64,000 nucleotides of DNA, taken from positions 124,001-188,000 of the forward strand of contig JAEYPF010000010.1 of the NCBI GenBank assembly GCA_023411115.1. Direction: 5' to 3'. This stretch comes from Methanobacteriota archaeon (GTDB taxonomy: Archaea; Methanobacteriota; Methanobacteria; Methanobacteriales; Methanobacteriaceae). The notes below the pieces were generated by a model that saw nothing but the letters and a program-made list of their open reading frames with translations, searched no databases and was not told where the DNA came from. Below, piece by piece: positions 9,704 through 18,589 of the stretch (positions are counted from its first letter, which is position 1; each line of letters starts with the position of its first letter). Both the position numbers and the translations under genes were made by a program.

Positions 9704-10228
9704 ATGTTAAAAATTAATATAATAATATTACTTTTTATTATTCAAATTGTTTTATCTACTAATTTTGGTTCTAATCTGCAGAATAATTCTAATGGAGAAA
9801 TAACTTATAATAATATCCCTGCATTAAATCAAAGCGATATTTCAAGAAATAATATAAATGCAGATAATTTAAACATTCAAAAATATTTTCAAAAAGTAGC
9901 AAATGTTCCATACAGGGCAAACTACACATCAACAAAACCAAAAACTCCAGCTAAATTTTGGAAGGATAATTATGGAGATTGTGATGATAAAAGTGTTGCA
10001 TTTGCAGATTATCTATACAAAATCGGTGCTGAAGACGTTAAAATAGTCACAATTGTCCATAACTCAAATAAATATGCCCATTGCGTAGTTATGTGGAAAA
10101 ATCGTATATTTGATGCAACTGCTGACCCTCCCATATATAACATGGACCCGGAAAAGTATTATAATTTTATTGAAAAACAGGGCTTTAAATTGTGGATAGA
10201 ATATCCATATATGCCCTCAAATAAGTAA
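9704..10228 (+). CDS. Secreted transglutaminase-like cysteine protease/amidase domain protein
   Basis: A 174-residue protein with an N-terminal hydrophobic signal or anchor (residues 1-20) and a transglutaminase-like core. The likely catalytic triad is visible: Cys in NYGDCDDKSVA, His in KYAHCVVMW and Asp in RIFDATADPP. This fold includes peptidases, amidases and pseudomurein-active enzymes, so the protein may crosslink or cleave wall or surface polypeptides outside the cell. I start at the ATG at 9704; an in-frame GTG at 9686 is possible. It lies between the cassette 1 adhesin and the 78-residue protein on the same strand, and has no counterpart in cassette 2. The exact reaction is unknown. 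Confidence 0.75.
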   Translation: MLKINIIILLFIIQIVLSTNFGSNLQNNSNGEITYNNIPALNQSDISRNNINADNLNIQKYFQKVANVPYRANYTSTKPKTPAKFWKDNYGDCDDKSVAFADYLYKIGAEDVKIVTIVHNSNKYAHCVVMWKNRIFDATADPPIYNMDPEKYYNFIEKQGFKLWIEYPYMPSNK

Positions 10229-10558
10229 TATAAAATACCATTAAATCTAGGAGACTTCTTGTAAAAATTTACAGTATTCTAAACTATTACTTTTAAATTT
10301 AAAGCCAATTATATAAGATCATTTTATGCATCAGTATAATTAAAAACTCACCATTAATCATACATTACAGGAATTATTTATGTTAAATCTTATTAATTAT
10401 TGGCAAATTAGTATTTAATACACTAATAAATGGAATTTATTAGTATGTAATTATATATATTGATATAATTATTAATACTCATAAATGGGTTTAGCGAATG
10501 AAAAAATGACAACGGTTATATGGAATAAGAGGGAATAAATATTATCTGGAGGTATTAA
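10229..10558. other. Intergenic region upstream of cassette 1 small membrane protein
   Basis: About 330 bases without a gene. It contains a perfect inverted repeat at 10422-10444 with 10-bp arms (ACTAATAAAT and its complement) around GGA, followed by an AT-rich TATA-like run near 10453-10470 and the ribosome binding site GGAGGT at 10548-10553. This is probably the promoter and operator region for the genes at 10559-12186. It lacks the TGTGA-N6-TCACA sites found before the paralogous cassette 2. Confidence 0.5.
10422..10444. promoter_or_regulatory. Perfect inverted repeat, candidate operator
   Basis: Ten-base arms with a three-base centre (GGA). It sits about 115 bases before the ATG at 10559 and just upstream of TATA-like sequence, so it may bind a dimeric regulator. 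As RNA it would be a weak AU hairpin without a following U-run. No factor is known. Confidence 0.35.
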
Positions 10559-10795
10559 ATGATCTCAACTGTAACAACTACAACAACCGCAGTGACCACA
10601 ACACAAGTTATGGCATATGGTATAATTGCAGTTATCGCACTGATTGTATTTTTAGCACTTAAAGAAGTTCTAAGTGCAGAAGCAGATAAAAGTGAACGAA
10701 TGAAATCATTTGTTAAGGGATCTAACATTGCAATTGTGCCACTTCTTATTGTATTCGTAGCAATTGTAGCTTACAAAGTAGTGACAGTTATCTAG
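10559..10795 (+). CDS. 78-residue membrane protein with threonine-rich N-terminus (conserved cassette gene)
   Basis: Begins MISTVTTTTTAVTT, followed by two membrane helices (about residues 18-38 and 56-77) separated by a charged loop (KEVLSAEADKSERMKSFVKGSN). GGAGGT precedes the ATG by five bases. A paralogue of the same length and plan is encoded at 46501-46737. Both are followed at once by an anchored exported protein. The short polar N-terminus and two helices suggest a membrane scaffold or assembly subunit. I do not recognise a named family, and no function can be assigned. The next gene starts nine bases after its stop, so the two are co-transcribed. Confidence 0.8.
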   Translation: MISTVTTTTTAVTTTQVMAYGIIAVIALIVFLALKEVLSAEADKSERMKSFVKGSNIAIVPLLIVFVAIVAYKVVTVI

Positions 10796-10804
10796 GTGAA
10801 TAAA

Positions 10805-11500
10805 ATGGCAGACAATCGATTGGTAATAGCTATAGCCGCTATAGTTATAATAATTGTAGCTGCAGTATCTGCAGTTACGCTTATGCAACAACAGGGATCA
10901 CAAACTAATACAAACATAGGTGACAAAGCTACAAAATTAGCATTCTATAACAATGGATCAACATGGTTACACTTAGATGTTGTCATGGAAAATGTAACTC
11001 TAAAAAATGGAACAACCCAGAACTTCTACGCACAGATATTTTTAAAACCAGGTAATGGAACAGCAGTGATCGATTTAAGTAATCTTGCAGGTTACGGCAA
11101 CGAAAAACTACCCGCTGGAACAACTATAACAATTTTGGCTTGGAAAGGACTTTTTATGCCCGCTAATTCAACTCCGGCTGTTGGAAGTACTTCTGACTTA
11201 AACCTGAACATGCAGGGATGGTCAAATACAGGACAACCCGGTAAAGATGATGCTATATACAATGTATTTTTCGCACAAATGAACATAACACAGCTTCCAA
11301 CAATCTCAGGTGCTGCAATAACTGATAATACAGTTATTATAAAAACAAATCCTAAAGATGTCCAGTTTATACCAGAAATATCTGAAGGTCAGGAACCTAT
11401 CTTTGAACAAGAAGTGCTGACTGTTGACCAGAACGGTAAAGTTACAATAACAATAGTACAGGCACCAACACTTTGTAAATTAGTGGCCCATACAATTTAA
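10805..11500 (+). CDS. Membrane-anchored exported protein of unknown family (cassette gene)
   Basis: A 231-residue protein. The ATG at 10805 is chosen because AGGTGA, overlapping the previous stop, is correctly spaced for it. One N-terminal helix (residues about 6-26) anchors an exported domain with features such as KLAFYNNGSTWLHLDVVMENVT, given here only in part, and several N-x-S/T sequons. The paralogue at 46748-47566 shares YNNGTTWIH and the DLSK/N-x2-GYG segment. A beta-rich extracytoplasmic domain is likely. It shares an operon with the 78-residue membrane protein, with which it may form a complex. Function unknown. Confidence 0.75.
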   Translation: MADNRLVIAIAAIVIIIVAAVSAVTLMQQQGSQTNTNIGDKATKLAFYNNGSTWLHLDVVMENVTLKNGTTQNFYAQIFLKPGNGTAVIDLSNLAGYGNEKLPAGTTITILAWKGLFMPANSTPAVGSTSDLNLNMQGWSNTGQPGKDDAIYNVFFAQMNITQLPTISGAAITDNTVIIKTNPKDVQFIPEISEGQEPIFEQEVLTVDQNGKVTITIVQAPTLCKLVAHTI

Positions 11501-11577
11501 TAACTTGTGTAAAGCAGAAAAATTAACTTTTTTCATTTTTTTTACTTTTATGGAAATTTTCAATCACGTGATTAACA

Positions 11578-12186
11578 ATGACACCTAAAGCTAAAATATC
11601 TCTACTTGTAATATTAATTTTCATTTCAGGATCTTTAGCATATGGAATTTCAAGCGGGAATTTACAGGAAGCGGTATTCGATAACATGCCTTACAACTAC
11701 ACTTCCCATGTATGGATACCCCCAAACCAGAAGAATGAAGGATCTCTCGGAGGATTCTACACCATATATGGAAAAGGGCATGATTTTAATTTCAGCATAG
11801 TACTTCCTGGAGCAGAAAATACAGAAAGTCCCCTTGATTATACAAAGGATGGACTCAACGGTACAGGAAAAATAAATAATATAACTATTACATATGACAC
11901 TATTGCAGCTCTTTTAACAGGCAACTTAAAGGGAGCAATGTTTAACACGGTATTTGATGGAAAATTCAAGATGTCATGCGCTTCATGGACTGGATACGGT
12001 AATTTTTCAAATGATGGCCAGAATTTTCTGGGAAATTTCACAATAAATGGCCCAGTAACTTATTGGGGAGGAAAATTCAACTTAAAACCAGATGGTAACA
12101 AGATAAAATTAGAAATGGATTATATCTTGTATCCTATCAATAACCCTAAAAAAGTTAAGAATATTCAAGAGATTATATACATGTAG
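11578..12186 (+). CDS. Exported protein of unknown family (cassette gene)
   Basis: A 202-residue protein with an N-terminal signal or anchor helix (residues 7-25) and a beta-rich exported domain. Blocks shared with its paralogue at 47609-48220 include MPYNYTS, YTKDGLNGTGKIN and WTGYGNFSNDGQNF, so the gene pair is clearly homologous. Several N-glycosylation sequons fit a surface location. The start region overlaps a 10-bp palindrome ATCACGTGAT just before the ATG. It ends the plus-strand run of cassette 1 and faces the CPBP protease gene. No recognised domain. Confidence 0.75.
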   Translation: MTPKAKISLLVILIFISGSLAYGISSGNLQEAVFDNMPYNYTSHVWIPPNQKNEGSLGGFYTIYGKGHDFNFSIVLPGAENTESPLDYTKDGLNGTGKINNITITYDTIAALLTGNLKGAMFNTVFDGKFKMSCASWTGYGNFSNDGQNFLGNFTINGPVTYWGGKFNLKPDGNKIKLEMDYILYPINNPKKVKNIQEIIYM

Positions 12187-12340
12187 ACTGGCCTTTTATC
12201 AAAAACAAATTTCACCTTTCATTAGATTACAGTACTGACCAGCAAAATAACCTTCATTTTTAGTAAGTTTAATTAATTCATTAGAATAATTATTTTAAAT
12301 CAACTTGTATTTGATTGATAGATAATCACTAAGTGACGAG

Positions 12341-13741
12341 TTAGATCAGGTGTAAATAGTTCATTATCCATACAAATATAGCGTGTAAGTTATTTAATAC
12401 CCATATAGCATCTTGATACATGTAAGGAATTGCCCATACAGCAATAAAAGGCATTATCAAGAATAGAACTGTGTTTGAAAGCCCGTGAGATAATGTAACA
12501 CCAAATAAGCTTCTTGTCCTCTGGAAAGTATAACCATAAAACATAGCCACTCCAAATACAAATAATAAATCAAGAATAGAATTCCATCCAATGTGAAGGG
12601 CTGTAAATAACATTGAAGCATAAAGTAAACCAAATATTTTTCCAAACACATTTTCTGCATTTTTTTGAAGTATTCCCCTGAATAAAAGTTCCTCTGCAAA
12701 TCCAGTAGATATGATGAGAATGGCACTACCCATCAAAACTAGTTCTAATGTAAATGAAGGGATAAGAGGTTCTGGTTTCAATATTAAATATTCAGTAAAT
12801 CCTAAAAGAACCCCGCTTAAGGCTATAATCACCTGAACCGGAATGTTACCTAAAGTTAGCCCTACTTTTTTTCGAGTAAGTTTTTGAGTTCTCATAAGCG
12901 TAAATGACGCCGCAAAAAGAGGTATAGCTATTACTGGGAACCAGTATAATTTTGGAATCTGCATGATAGGTATAGTAAGGCCTATTATCCTGATCATGGG
13001 TAAAATCATCATTGAACGCAGGAGAGTTGAAAAATTATAGGATTCATGAATAGATGAATGAACCAGAAGGGCAAATAGTATAGCAAAATCTAAAACAAGA
13101 CCTACTCTCATGTCAAAGTAAGCAACAACAAGTTCTGCAGCCACAATAGCAAATAGATAAATTAAAAGTGCAGCTATTTCTTTTTTAGATGACCTTACCT
13201 TGGATCGTCTGTATTCAAGGTCTTTCATTGCTATCTTTACAGTGGCTTCCCTCTCATGATCTTTAACTTTCTGAAATAATTCTAGAGAACGTTTGTAGTC
13301 CATAACAGCATCTTCAATTGCATTTTGCATTTCATAGGTGTTTGCTATAAGATTTGAAACCAGTCCTGCTCTTTTAAAATCCTTTGCTTTCTGGAACTTA
13401 TTTATGGACTTTTCGTAGTAATCTCGGGCCTCTTCATATTTTTCGTATCTTTCAAAAACAACACCTAACCCTGTAAGTGCATAACCTTCCCCTGTTAGGT
13501 CATTAATACTATTATAAATTTTCTGTGCAGATTTATAGTATTCTTGAGCTTCTTCAGGATTATTCAATTCAATAGAAATATCTCCCATTACAAGGACGGT
13601 GTCAGCTTCCATTTGGGAGTCTTCCATCCTCTTAAACAGGTTCCATGCTCTTGCATAGTATGAAATTGCTTCTTCCAGTTTTCCTTGACCGTAAAAATTT
13701 GATCCTAAATCAAACGCTACCTTGGCATCCATTTTGTCCAT
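12341..13741 (-). CDS. TPR-CPBP family intramembrane metalloprotease
   Basis: A 466-residue fusion. Residues 1-180 hold about four tetratricopeptide repeats (for example ALTGLGVVFERYEKYEEARDY, shortened here). Residues about 185-466 form a multi-helix CPBP (CAAX protease and bacteriocin-processing) domain with its motifs: GFAEELLFRG (glutamate pair and arginine), FTALHIGWNS (His) and GVTLSHGLSN (His). Such proteases cleave or process membrane proteins within the bilayer. The gene is convergent with cassette 1. The paralogue at 48277-49119 occupies the same place in cassette 2 but lacks the repeats. Its substrate might be a cassette or surface protein; that is inference. Confidence 0.85.
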   Translation of the reverse strand: MDKMDAKVAFDLGSNFYGQGKLEEAISYYARAWNLFKRMEDSQMEADTVLVMGDISIELNNPEEAQEYYKSAQKIYNSINDLTGEGYALTGLGVVFERYEKYEEARDYYEKSINKFQKAKDFKRAGLVSNLIANTYEMQNAIEDAVMDYKRSLELFQKVKDHEREATVKIAMKDLEYRRSKVRSSKKEIAALLIYLFAIVAAELVVAYFDMRVGLVLDFAILFALLVHSSIHESYNFSTLLRSMMILPMIRIIGLTIPIMQIPKLYWFPVIAIPLFAASFTLMRTQKLTRKKVGLTLGNIPVQVIIALSGVLLGFTEYLILKPEPLIPSFTLELVLMGSAILIISTGFAEELLFRGILQKNAENVFGKIFGLLYASMLFTALHIGWNSILDLLFVFGVAMFYGYTFQRTRSLFGVTLSHGLSNTVLFLIMPFIAVWAIPYMYQDAIWVLNNLHAIFVWIMNYLHLI

Positions 13742-13922
13742 TGATTTGCACCTGTAAAATTTCAGAATGTTTAAATATATTCAAATTAATGAACATATAA
13801 AATTAACTCAATTAAAAGTATTAAATAAGCCTATTTTAATATTAAAAGTTGGATATTATGTATTCTGAGTTTAAAAACAAAGTGAGCAGGTTACTAACGA
13901 ATTTTAACTAATTCTACTCCAA

Positions 13923-14999
13923 CTATTTATCACTCATACTTTCATATACATCAATAGTTTTCTCAACGGTTTTATCCCAACTAAACTTCTCTACTTGTGT
14001 TAATCCTTTATTCTTCAATTTTTTTTGTAATTTACTATTTTCTAACATATAAAGGATCTTTTCCGATATTTCATTTAGATTAAACGGGTCATCTATTAAA
14101 ATACCGGCTTTTCCAACCACTTCTTTTAAAGAGCTGTTATTAGAAGAAATCACTGGTGTCCCACATGCCATAGCTTCTAAGGGAGGAAGTCCAAATCCTT
14201 CATAGAAAGATGGAAAAACAAAAGAACTGGCTCCACTGTATAAAAAAGGTAAATCTTCGTAATCTGCATATCCTGGCGTGATAATTCTTTCTAAGAATCT
14301 TTCACGAATTCCATCAAATTTATCATCATCTAAAATAAATTTAATCAAATTTTCTCTATTTATTGGACCTATCAGTACCAGATCATGTGGGATTTCATCA
14401 AATATTTTACTAAATGCTAAAATTAGGTTATTTAAATTTTTTCTTGGGTTAGCATTACCAACAAAAAGCAAATACTCTTTATTTATCCCATATTTAGCTA
14501 ATATATCTTTTTGCGGTAATTTTGGAGTAAAAAAGGAATTATCAACTCCTAAATGGATGACATTTAACTTTTTCTCTTCTATGCCAAATTTAGACATTAA
14601 ATCGTCTTTGGTTGAATAACTAACTGTTATTATTGAGTCACTATTTTTGATCAACCTAGGCAATATCACTTCAAAATCTAATCTTGTTATATAACCATGA
14701 AGATGAGGAAAAAGAACAGGTGCGATGTCATGTACTGTTAATATATTTTTAGTGTTTTTATCTGATCTAACTACAAAAGGCCCTAAATTATCAATATTAT
14801 GTAAAATAGACAAGTTTTTTTTCTTTAATATTCTTTTTAACATAAAACTACCTAAAAAGACTCTAATATTAGAACTTTTAAGTATTTTATGATTTAAAAC
14901 TTCAAAATCAATGCATCGTTCTTCTAAGCCTTTTATCAAATAGTCATTATAACGTCTTTCTCCAGTTTGTGTAGTTGTAGGTATTATCCCAATTTTCAT
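13923..14999 (-). CDS. GT4 family glycosyltransferase
   Basis: A 358-residue GT-B enzyme. The start is placed at the ATG at 14999 (MKIGIIPTTTQTGERRY), six bases after AAAGG; another ATG nine bases upstream touches that site. Motifs of the donor domain include FVGNANPRKNLNNLI, LVLIGPINRENLI and PSFYEGFGLPPLEAMACGTPVI, typical of mannosyl- or rhamnosyl-type GT4 enzymes. It lies downstream of a methyltransferase on the same strand. It likely adds one sugar of the surface glycan. Confidence 0.9.
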   Translation of the reverse strand: MKIGIIPTTTQTGERRYNDYLIKGLEERCIDFEVLNHKILKSSNIRVFLGSFMLKRILKKKNLSILHNIDNLGPFVVRSDKNTKNILTVHDIAPVLFPHLHGYITRLDFEVILPRLIKNSDSIITVSYSTKDDLMSKFGIEEKKLNVIHLGVDNSFFTPKLPQKDILAKYGINKEYLLFVGNANPRKNLNNLILAFSKIFDEIPHDLVLIGPINRENLIKFILDDDKFDGIRERFLERIITPGYADYEDLPFLYSGASSFVFPSFYEGFGLPPLEAMACGTPVISSNNSSLKEVVGKAGILIDDPFNLNEISEKILYMLENSKLQKKLKNKGLTQVEKFSWDKTVEKTIDVYESMSDK

Positions 15000-15033
15000 T
15001 ATTATCATCCTTTAATTGAAATAAGAAATATAA

Positions 15034-15873
15034 TCATGTTTTCTTTAAAGATATGCAATAAAAAGTTAAATTTGGAATATTTACGTTATTTCTCATTATT
15101 TTATTATATACATTGCTAATTAAATCATTAAATTTATTTTTAATTGTTGCATTACTGTCATATGCATATTTAGTGGTTACAATTTCATGTTCATTTAAAG
15201 TATATACTTCTAATAATGGATCAAAATCTTCAGTAGTTTCAAAATAATTTAGAAGCCTTTCTAAAAGTTCAATTGATTCCTCAACAGATATATCTAATAA
15301 ACCATCAATTGAAATATCAAATGTTATTACTAACATGCCATTAGGCTTTAATAACCTGTAAAACTCTTTTATCACTTCTTCAAAGTTTTGAGTGTGTTCT
15401 AAAACAGATATCGAGTAAATTATTGAGAAATAATTATCTTCAAAAGGAATATTTCCAATATCAGAATTATAAAAGCTAACTGGTTTTTCAGAACACTTAT
15501 TTATGTTATTGAAAATAATCTCAAGACTTTCATCAATATCACAGCATATTACATTTGAATTTTTGATCTCAGACTGGATAAAATAAGGAAAAAAAGTTAT
15601 TCCTGATCCTGCATCCAATATATTAATCTTATCATAATTTGAGTCAATATTAGTATATTCCATGATTTTAGAATATACAAAAAGGTATTCCCATTTTCTA
15701 CTCCACCAATTAAATGGATCATTGCACCATTTTTTAGAATAATAATCTAATTTATCACTATTGCAATTTAAAAACTGTTTTGAATAATTTTCCATTTTTA
15801 AATAATCGTTATCCTTTAAAAGTTTTTCATAATCCTTGATTAATGGGATACCTGAATATAATTTATTTTTCAA
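15034..15873 (-). CDS. Class I SAM-dependent methyltransferase
   Basis: A 279-residue protein with the Methyltransf_11 core: ILDAGSGITFFPYF (SAM motif I, about residue 90), CCDIDES (motif II acid), YSISVLEHTQNFEEVIKEF and LLKPNGMLVITFD. It transfers a methyl group from S-adenosylmethionine; a sugar of the surface glycan is the probable acceptor given its position. The start is a TTG at 15873, with AAAGGTG six bases upstream. The stop is 35 bases from the GT4 start, so the two are likely one operon. Confidence 0.85.
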   Translation of the reverse strand: MKNKLYSGIPLIKDYEKLLKDNDYLKMENYSKQFLNCNSDKLDYYSKKWCNDPFNWWSRKWEYLFVYSKIMEYTNIDSNYDKINILDAGSGITFFPYFIQSEIKNSNVICCDIDESLEIIFNNINKCSEKPVSFYNSDIGNIPFEDNYFSIIYSISVLEHTQNFEEVIKEFYRLLKPNGMLVITFDISIDGLLDISVEESIELLERLLNYFETTEDFDPLLEVYTLNEHEIVTTKYAYDSNATIKNKFNDLISNVYNKIMRNNVNIPNLTFYCISLKKT

Positions 15874-15971
15874 AAAAACACCTTTATTCTAATGATTTAA
15901 TTAATTTCACTGAAGTTATATTTATTATTGACTAAAACTATTTATATTCAGTATCATAAATGGGAACTTGC

Positions 15972-17477
15972 ATGGAAAATCTAATAAAAAACCTAATAGC
16001 AAAATTGAAAGATAATAATCATTCAAACTTAAAAGATAAGCTATTATATGGTACATTTTGGAATTTAATAGGCACTGTAGCATCGCAGGGGTTTATTTTC
16101 ATAGCTGGAATTATAACTGCTAGACTTTTAGGTACTGTTGGATATGGTCAGTTTGGGATAATAAACAGCACCATACTAATGTTTTCAACATTTACAGGGT
16201 TAGGTCTAGGAATAACAGCTACTAAATTTATATCCCAACATCATGAAAAGGATAAAGCTCGTACGGGACGTATAATAGGATTAACAGCCATTGTTGGAAC
16301 TTCATCTGGATTATTAATGTTTCTTATACTCTTTTTAATAGCTCCGTTAATAACACTTACTTTATTTAATGCCCCTTATCTAACCTTAGATTTGAGAATA
16401 GCTGCACTTCTTCTAATATTTAATACATTAGCAGGTGTACCCTACGGAACAATTACAGGTTTTGGGTCTTTTAAGATAATCGCGAGAAATTCAATAATCC
16501 AAGGAATAATTTCATTCCCTATAACCATCGCCGGAGTTTATTTTTTTGGTCTAACTGGGCTAATTTCTTCAATGGTGCTGACTAGCGTTTTAAATTTGTT
16601 TCTATATGGGCATAGTATGAGGTATATTTTAAGTAAATACAAAATAAAAATTGATTATTCAAATGCTTTTAAAGAAAAAAATATTTTATGGAATTTTTCA
16701 GTTCCATCAATGCTCTCCACCATTGTTGTAGGTCCAATAATCTGGCTAGCTTATACCATAATTGTGAATACACCCAATGGTTATGCTCAGTTAGGAATTT
16801 TCAGTGCGGTAGAACAATGGAAAAATGTAGCCCTATTTTTACCTCTTGTTATGGGAACTGTATTACTACAAATGGTATCTTCAAACGTATCCAAAAAAAA
16901 TGATACGCTCGAAACGATTAATGTTCTCGCAGGATGGGCAATTGTTACTGCTATAGCTTTGCCAATAATCACTTTTCCTGAAATTATTGGACTATTATAT
17001 GGTTCGGGATATTCATCAACTTTTTTCTTCCAATCTCTTATTATAATAGTTTTTACTAGTTGTATAATTGCATACAAAGATGGAATAGCACGTAACTTAA
17101 TTGCAAAAGATCTAATGTGGTTAGGTTTCTCAAATAATCTTTTTTGGGGTATTTTATTTATTGTAATGGTTCTGCTACTTAAAAATCTAGGTGCTGTAGG
17201 TTTAGCTTTATCTTTTTTAACATCATATGCTGTGACAGCGTTAGTTTTTATACCATTATTTTTATCAAAAGGGGTAGTTCCAAAAAATTTACTTATTTCC
17301 AAAGAAACTATCCTTATCTGGTTCATTCTAATAATACAAACCATTATAAGCTTACTCAATTTTTCATTAATCATCAGATTAATTACATTAATAATCTCTT
17401 TTGGAATTCTCTTTTTTTCATTTTATCGGATTTGGGATCCAGTTTCAAAAAATTATCAAATAAATAAAAACTTATAA
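15972..17477 (+). CDS. Polysaccharide flippase (Wzx/PST family, MATE-like)
   Basis: About 501 residues with twelve or more membrane helices. The N-terminal FWNLIGTVASQGFIFIAGII and RLLGTVGYGQFGI segments are typical of O-antigen/teichoic-acid flippases (PST family), which move undecaprenyl- or dolichyl-linked glycans across the membrane. A TATA-like TTTATATT at 15941-15948 predicts transcription starting near 15970, so the ATG at 15972 may be leaderless; an in-frame ATG at 15960 is the alternative. It heads a plus-strand glycan operon reaching 25162, and is divergent from the methyltransferase gene. Confidence 0.88.
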   Translation: MENLIKNLIAKLKDNNHSNLKDKLLYGTFWNLIGTVASQGFIFIAGIITARLLGTVGYGQFGIINSTILMFSTFTGLGLGITATKFISQHHEKDKARTGRIIGLTAIVGTSSGLLMFLILFLIAPLITLTLFNAPYLTLDLRIAALLLIFNTLAGVPYGTITGFGSFKIIARNSIIQGIISFPITIAGVYFFGLTGLISSMVLTSVLNLFLYGHSMRYILSKYKIKIDYSNAFKEKNILWNFSVPSMLSTIVVGPIIWLAYTIIVNTPNGYAQLGIFSAVEQWKNVALFLPLVMGTVLLQMVSSNVSKKNDTLETINVLAGWAIVTAIALPIITFPEIIGLLYGSGYSSTFFFQSLIIIVFTSCIIAYKDGIARNLIAKDLMWLGFSNNLFWGILFIVMVLLLKNLGAVGLALSFLTSYAVTALVFIPLFLSKGVVPKNLLISKETILIWFILIIQTIISLLNFSLIIRLITLIISFGILFFSFYRIWDPVSKNYQINKNL

Positions 17478-17499
17478 ATTAAATAGTTAAAGGATAGTT

Positions 17500-18585
17500 A
17501 TGAAAGTACTATTTCAAAATAGAGAAGACGCCTTAGATTCATGGGGAGGAGACACAACTCAGATGATAGAAACAAAGTACCATCTTGAGAAACTTGGCGT
17601 TGATGTAGATTTGGGTCTAGAAGATACTCCCAATTTAGATGATTATGATATTGTTCATATTTTCAATACGCAATTTTCAGAATATGGATTAAGGCAAGTG
17701 TTAAATGCAAAAAAACAGGGCGTTCCAATTACTTTATCAACAATTTACTGGGATTTAAAATACGCACTTAATAAAGAAAGATATTTATATTCTCAATTGA
17801 GCTCAGTTAGAAAGGCTGCAAGGGTCAACATAAATATACCATACATTGCAGAAAAAATATTAGGATTTTTAAATAATAAAGAAAATCTTATTGAAGTTAT
17901 GCTAAGAGAATCTGATATATTACTACCAAATTCTTATGCTGAGCTTGAAATAATAGTCCAGTCCTTTGACATGCCTGAAGTCCGTTCAAAATCATTAGTT
18001 GTTCCAAATGGTGTTTCAATTCCAAATTTTAAGGAATTTGATCAATCTAAATTAAATGATATCCTTCCAGTATCTGAAGATTATGTTTTAGAAGTCGGGT
18101 ATCTTAAATTTGCTAAAGGACAACTTAATTTAATCAAAGCACTTTTTGATTATCCAGAAATACCTCTTATTTTTGTTGGTGCAGAATTAGAAGATTTTTA
18201 TAGGAAAAAATGCTTTGAACTAGGAGAAAAGAGAGGTAACACTTATTTCTTAGGAAAAATTCCACATAAAGATATTTATCCCTATTATTATAATGCAAAA
18301 GTTCATGCTCTCCCCAGTTTTCGTGAAAGTCCGGGATTAGCAACTCTTGAGGCAGGGCTTTTTGAAGCTAATTGTGTTGTAAGCATGCATGGCCCCATTA
18401 GTGAATATTTTGGATTTGATGCTTTTTGCTGCGATCCTTCAAACATATCTTCCATTAAAAACGCGGTTTTAGATGCATGGGAAACACCTAAGAACGATAA
18501 ACTAAAAAAACGGATAATTAAAAATTTTACCTGGGAAAAAGCTGCAAGAAAGACATTGGAAGCCTATGAACATCTACTTCAATGA
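17500..18585 (+). CDS. GT4-like glycosyltransferase
   Basis: A 361-residue GT-B protein. The N-terminus (MKVLFQNREDALDSWGGDTTQ) contains a GGDT loop for acceptor binding. The donor domain is more divergent than in its neighbours but keeps EVGYLKFAKGQLNLIKA, FLGKIPHKDIYPYYYNAKVHALPS and RESPGLATLEAGLFEANCVV, with the E-x7-E-like pair. AAAGGAT lies just before the ATG. It lies between the flippase and a GT2 gene, with very short gaps, so it belongs to the same transcription unit. Sugar specificity unknown. Confidence 0.85.
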   Translation: MKVLFQNREDALDSWGGDTTQMIETKYHLEKLGVDVDLGLEDTPNLDDYDIVHIFNTQFSEYGLRQVLNAKKQGVPITLSTIYWDLKYALNKERYLYSQLSSVRKAARVNINIPYIAEKILGFLNNKENLIEVMLRESDILLPNSYAELEIIVQSFDMPEVRSKSLVVPNGVSIPNFKEFDQSKLNDILPVSEDYVLEVGYLKFAKGQLNLIKALFDYPEIPLIFVGAELEDFYRKKCFELGEKRGNTYFLGKIPHKDIYPYYYNAKVHALPSFRESPGLATLEAGLFEANCVVSMHGPISEYFGFDAFCCDPSNISSIKNAVLDAWETPKNDKLKKRIIKNFTWEKAARKTLEAYEHLLQ

Positions 18586-18589
18586 TACA

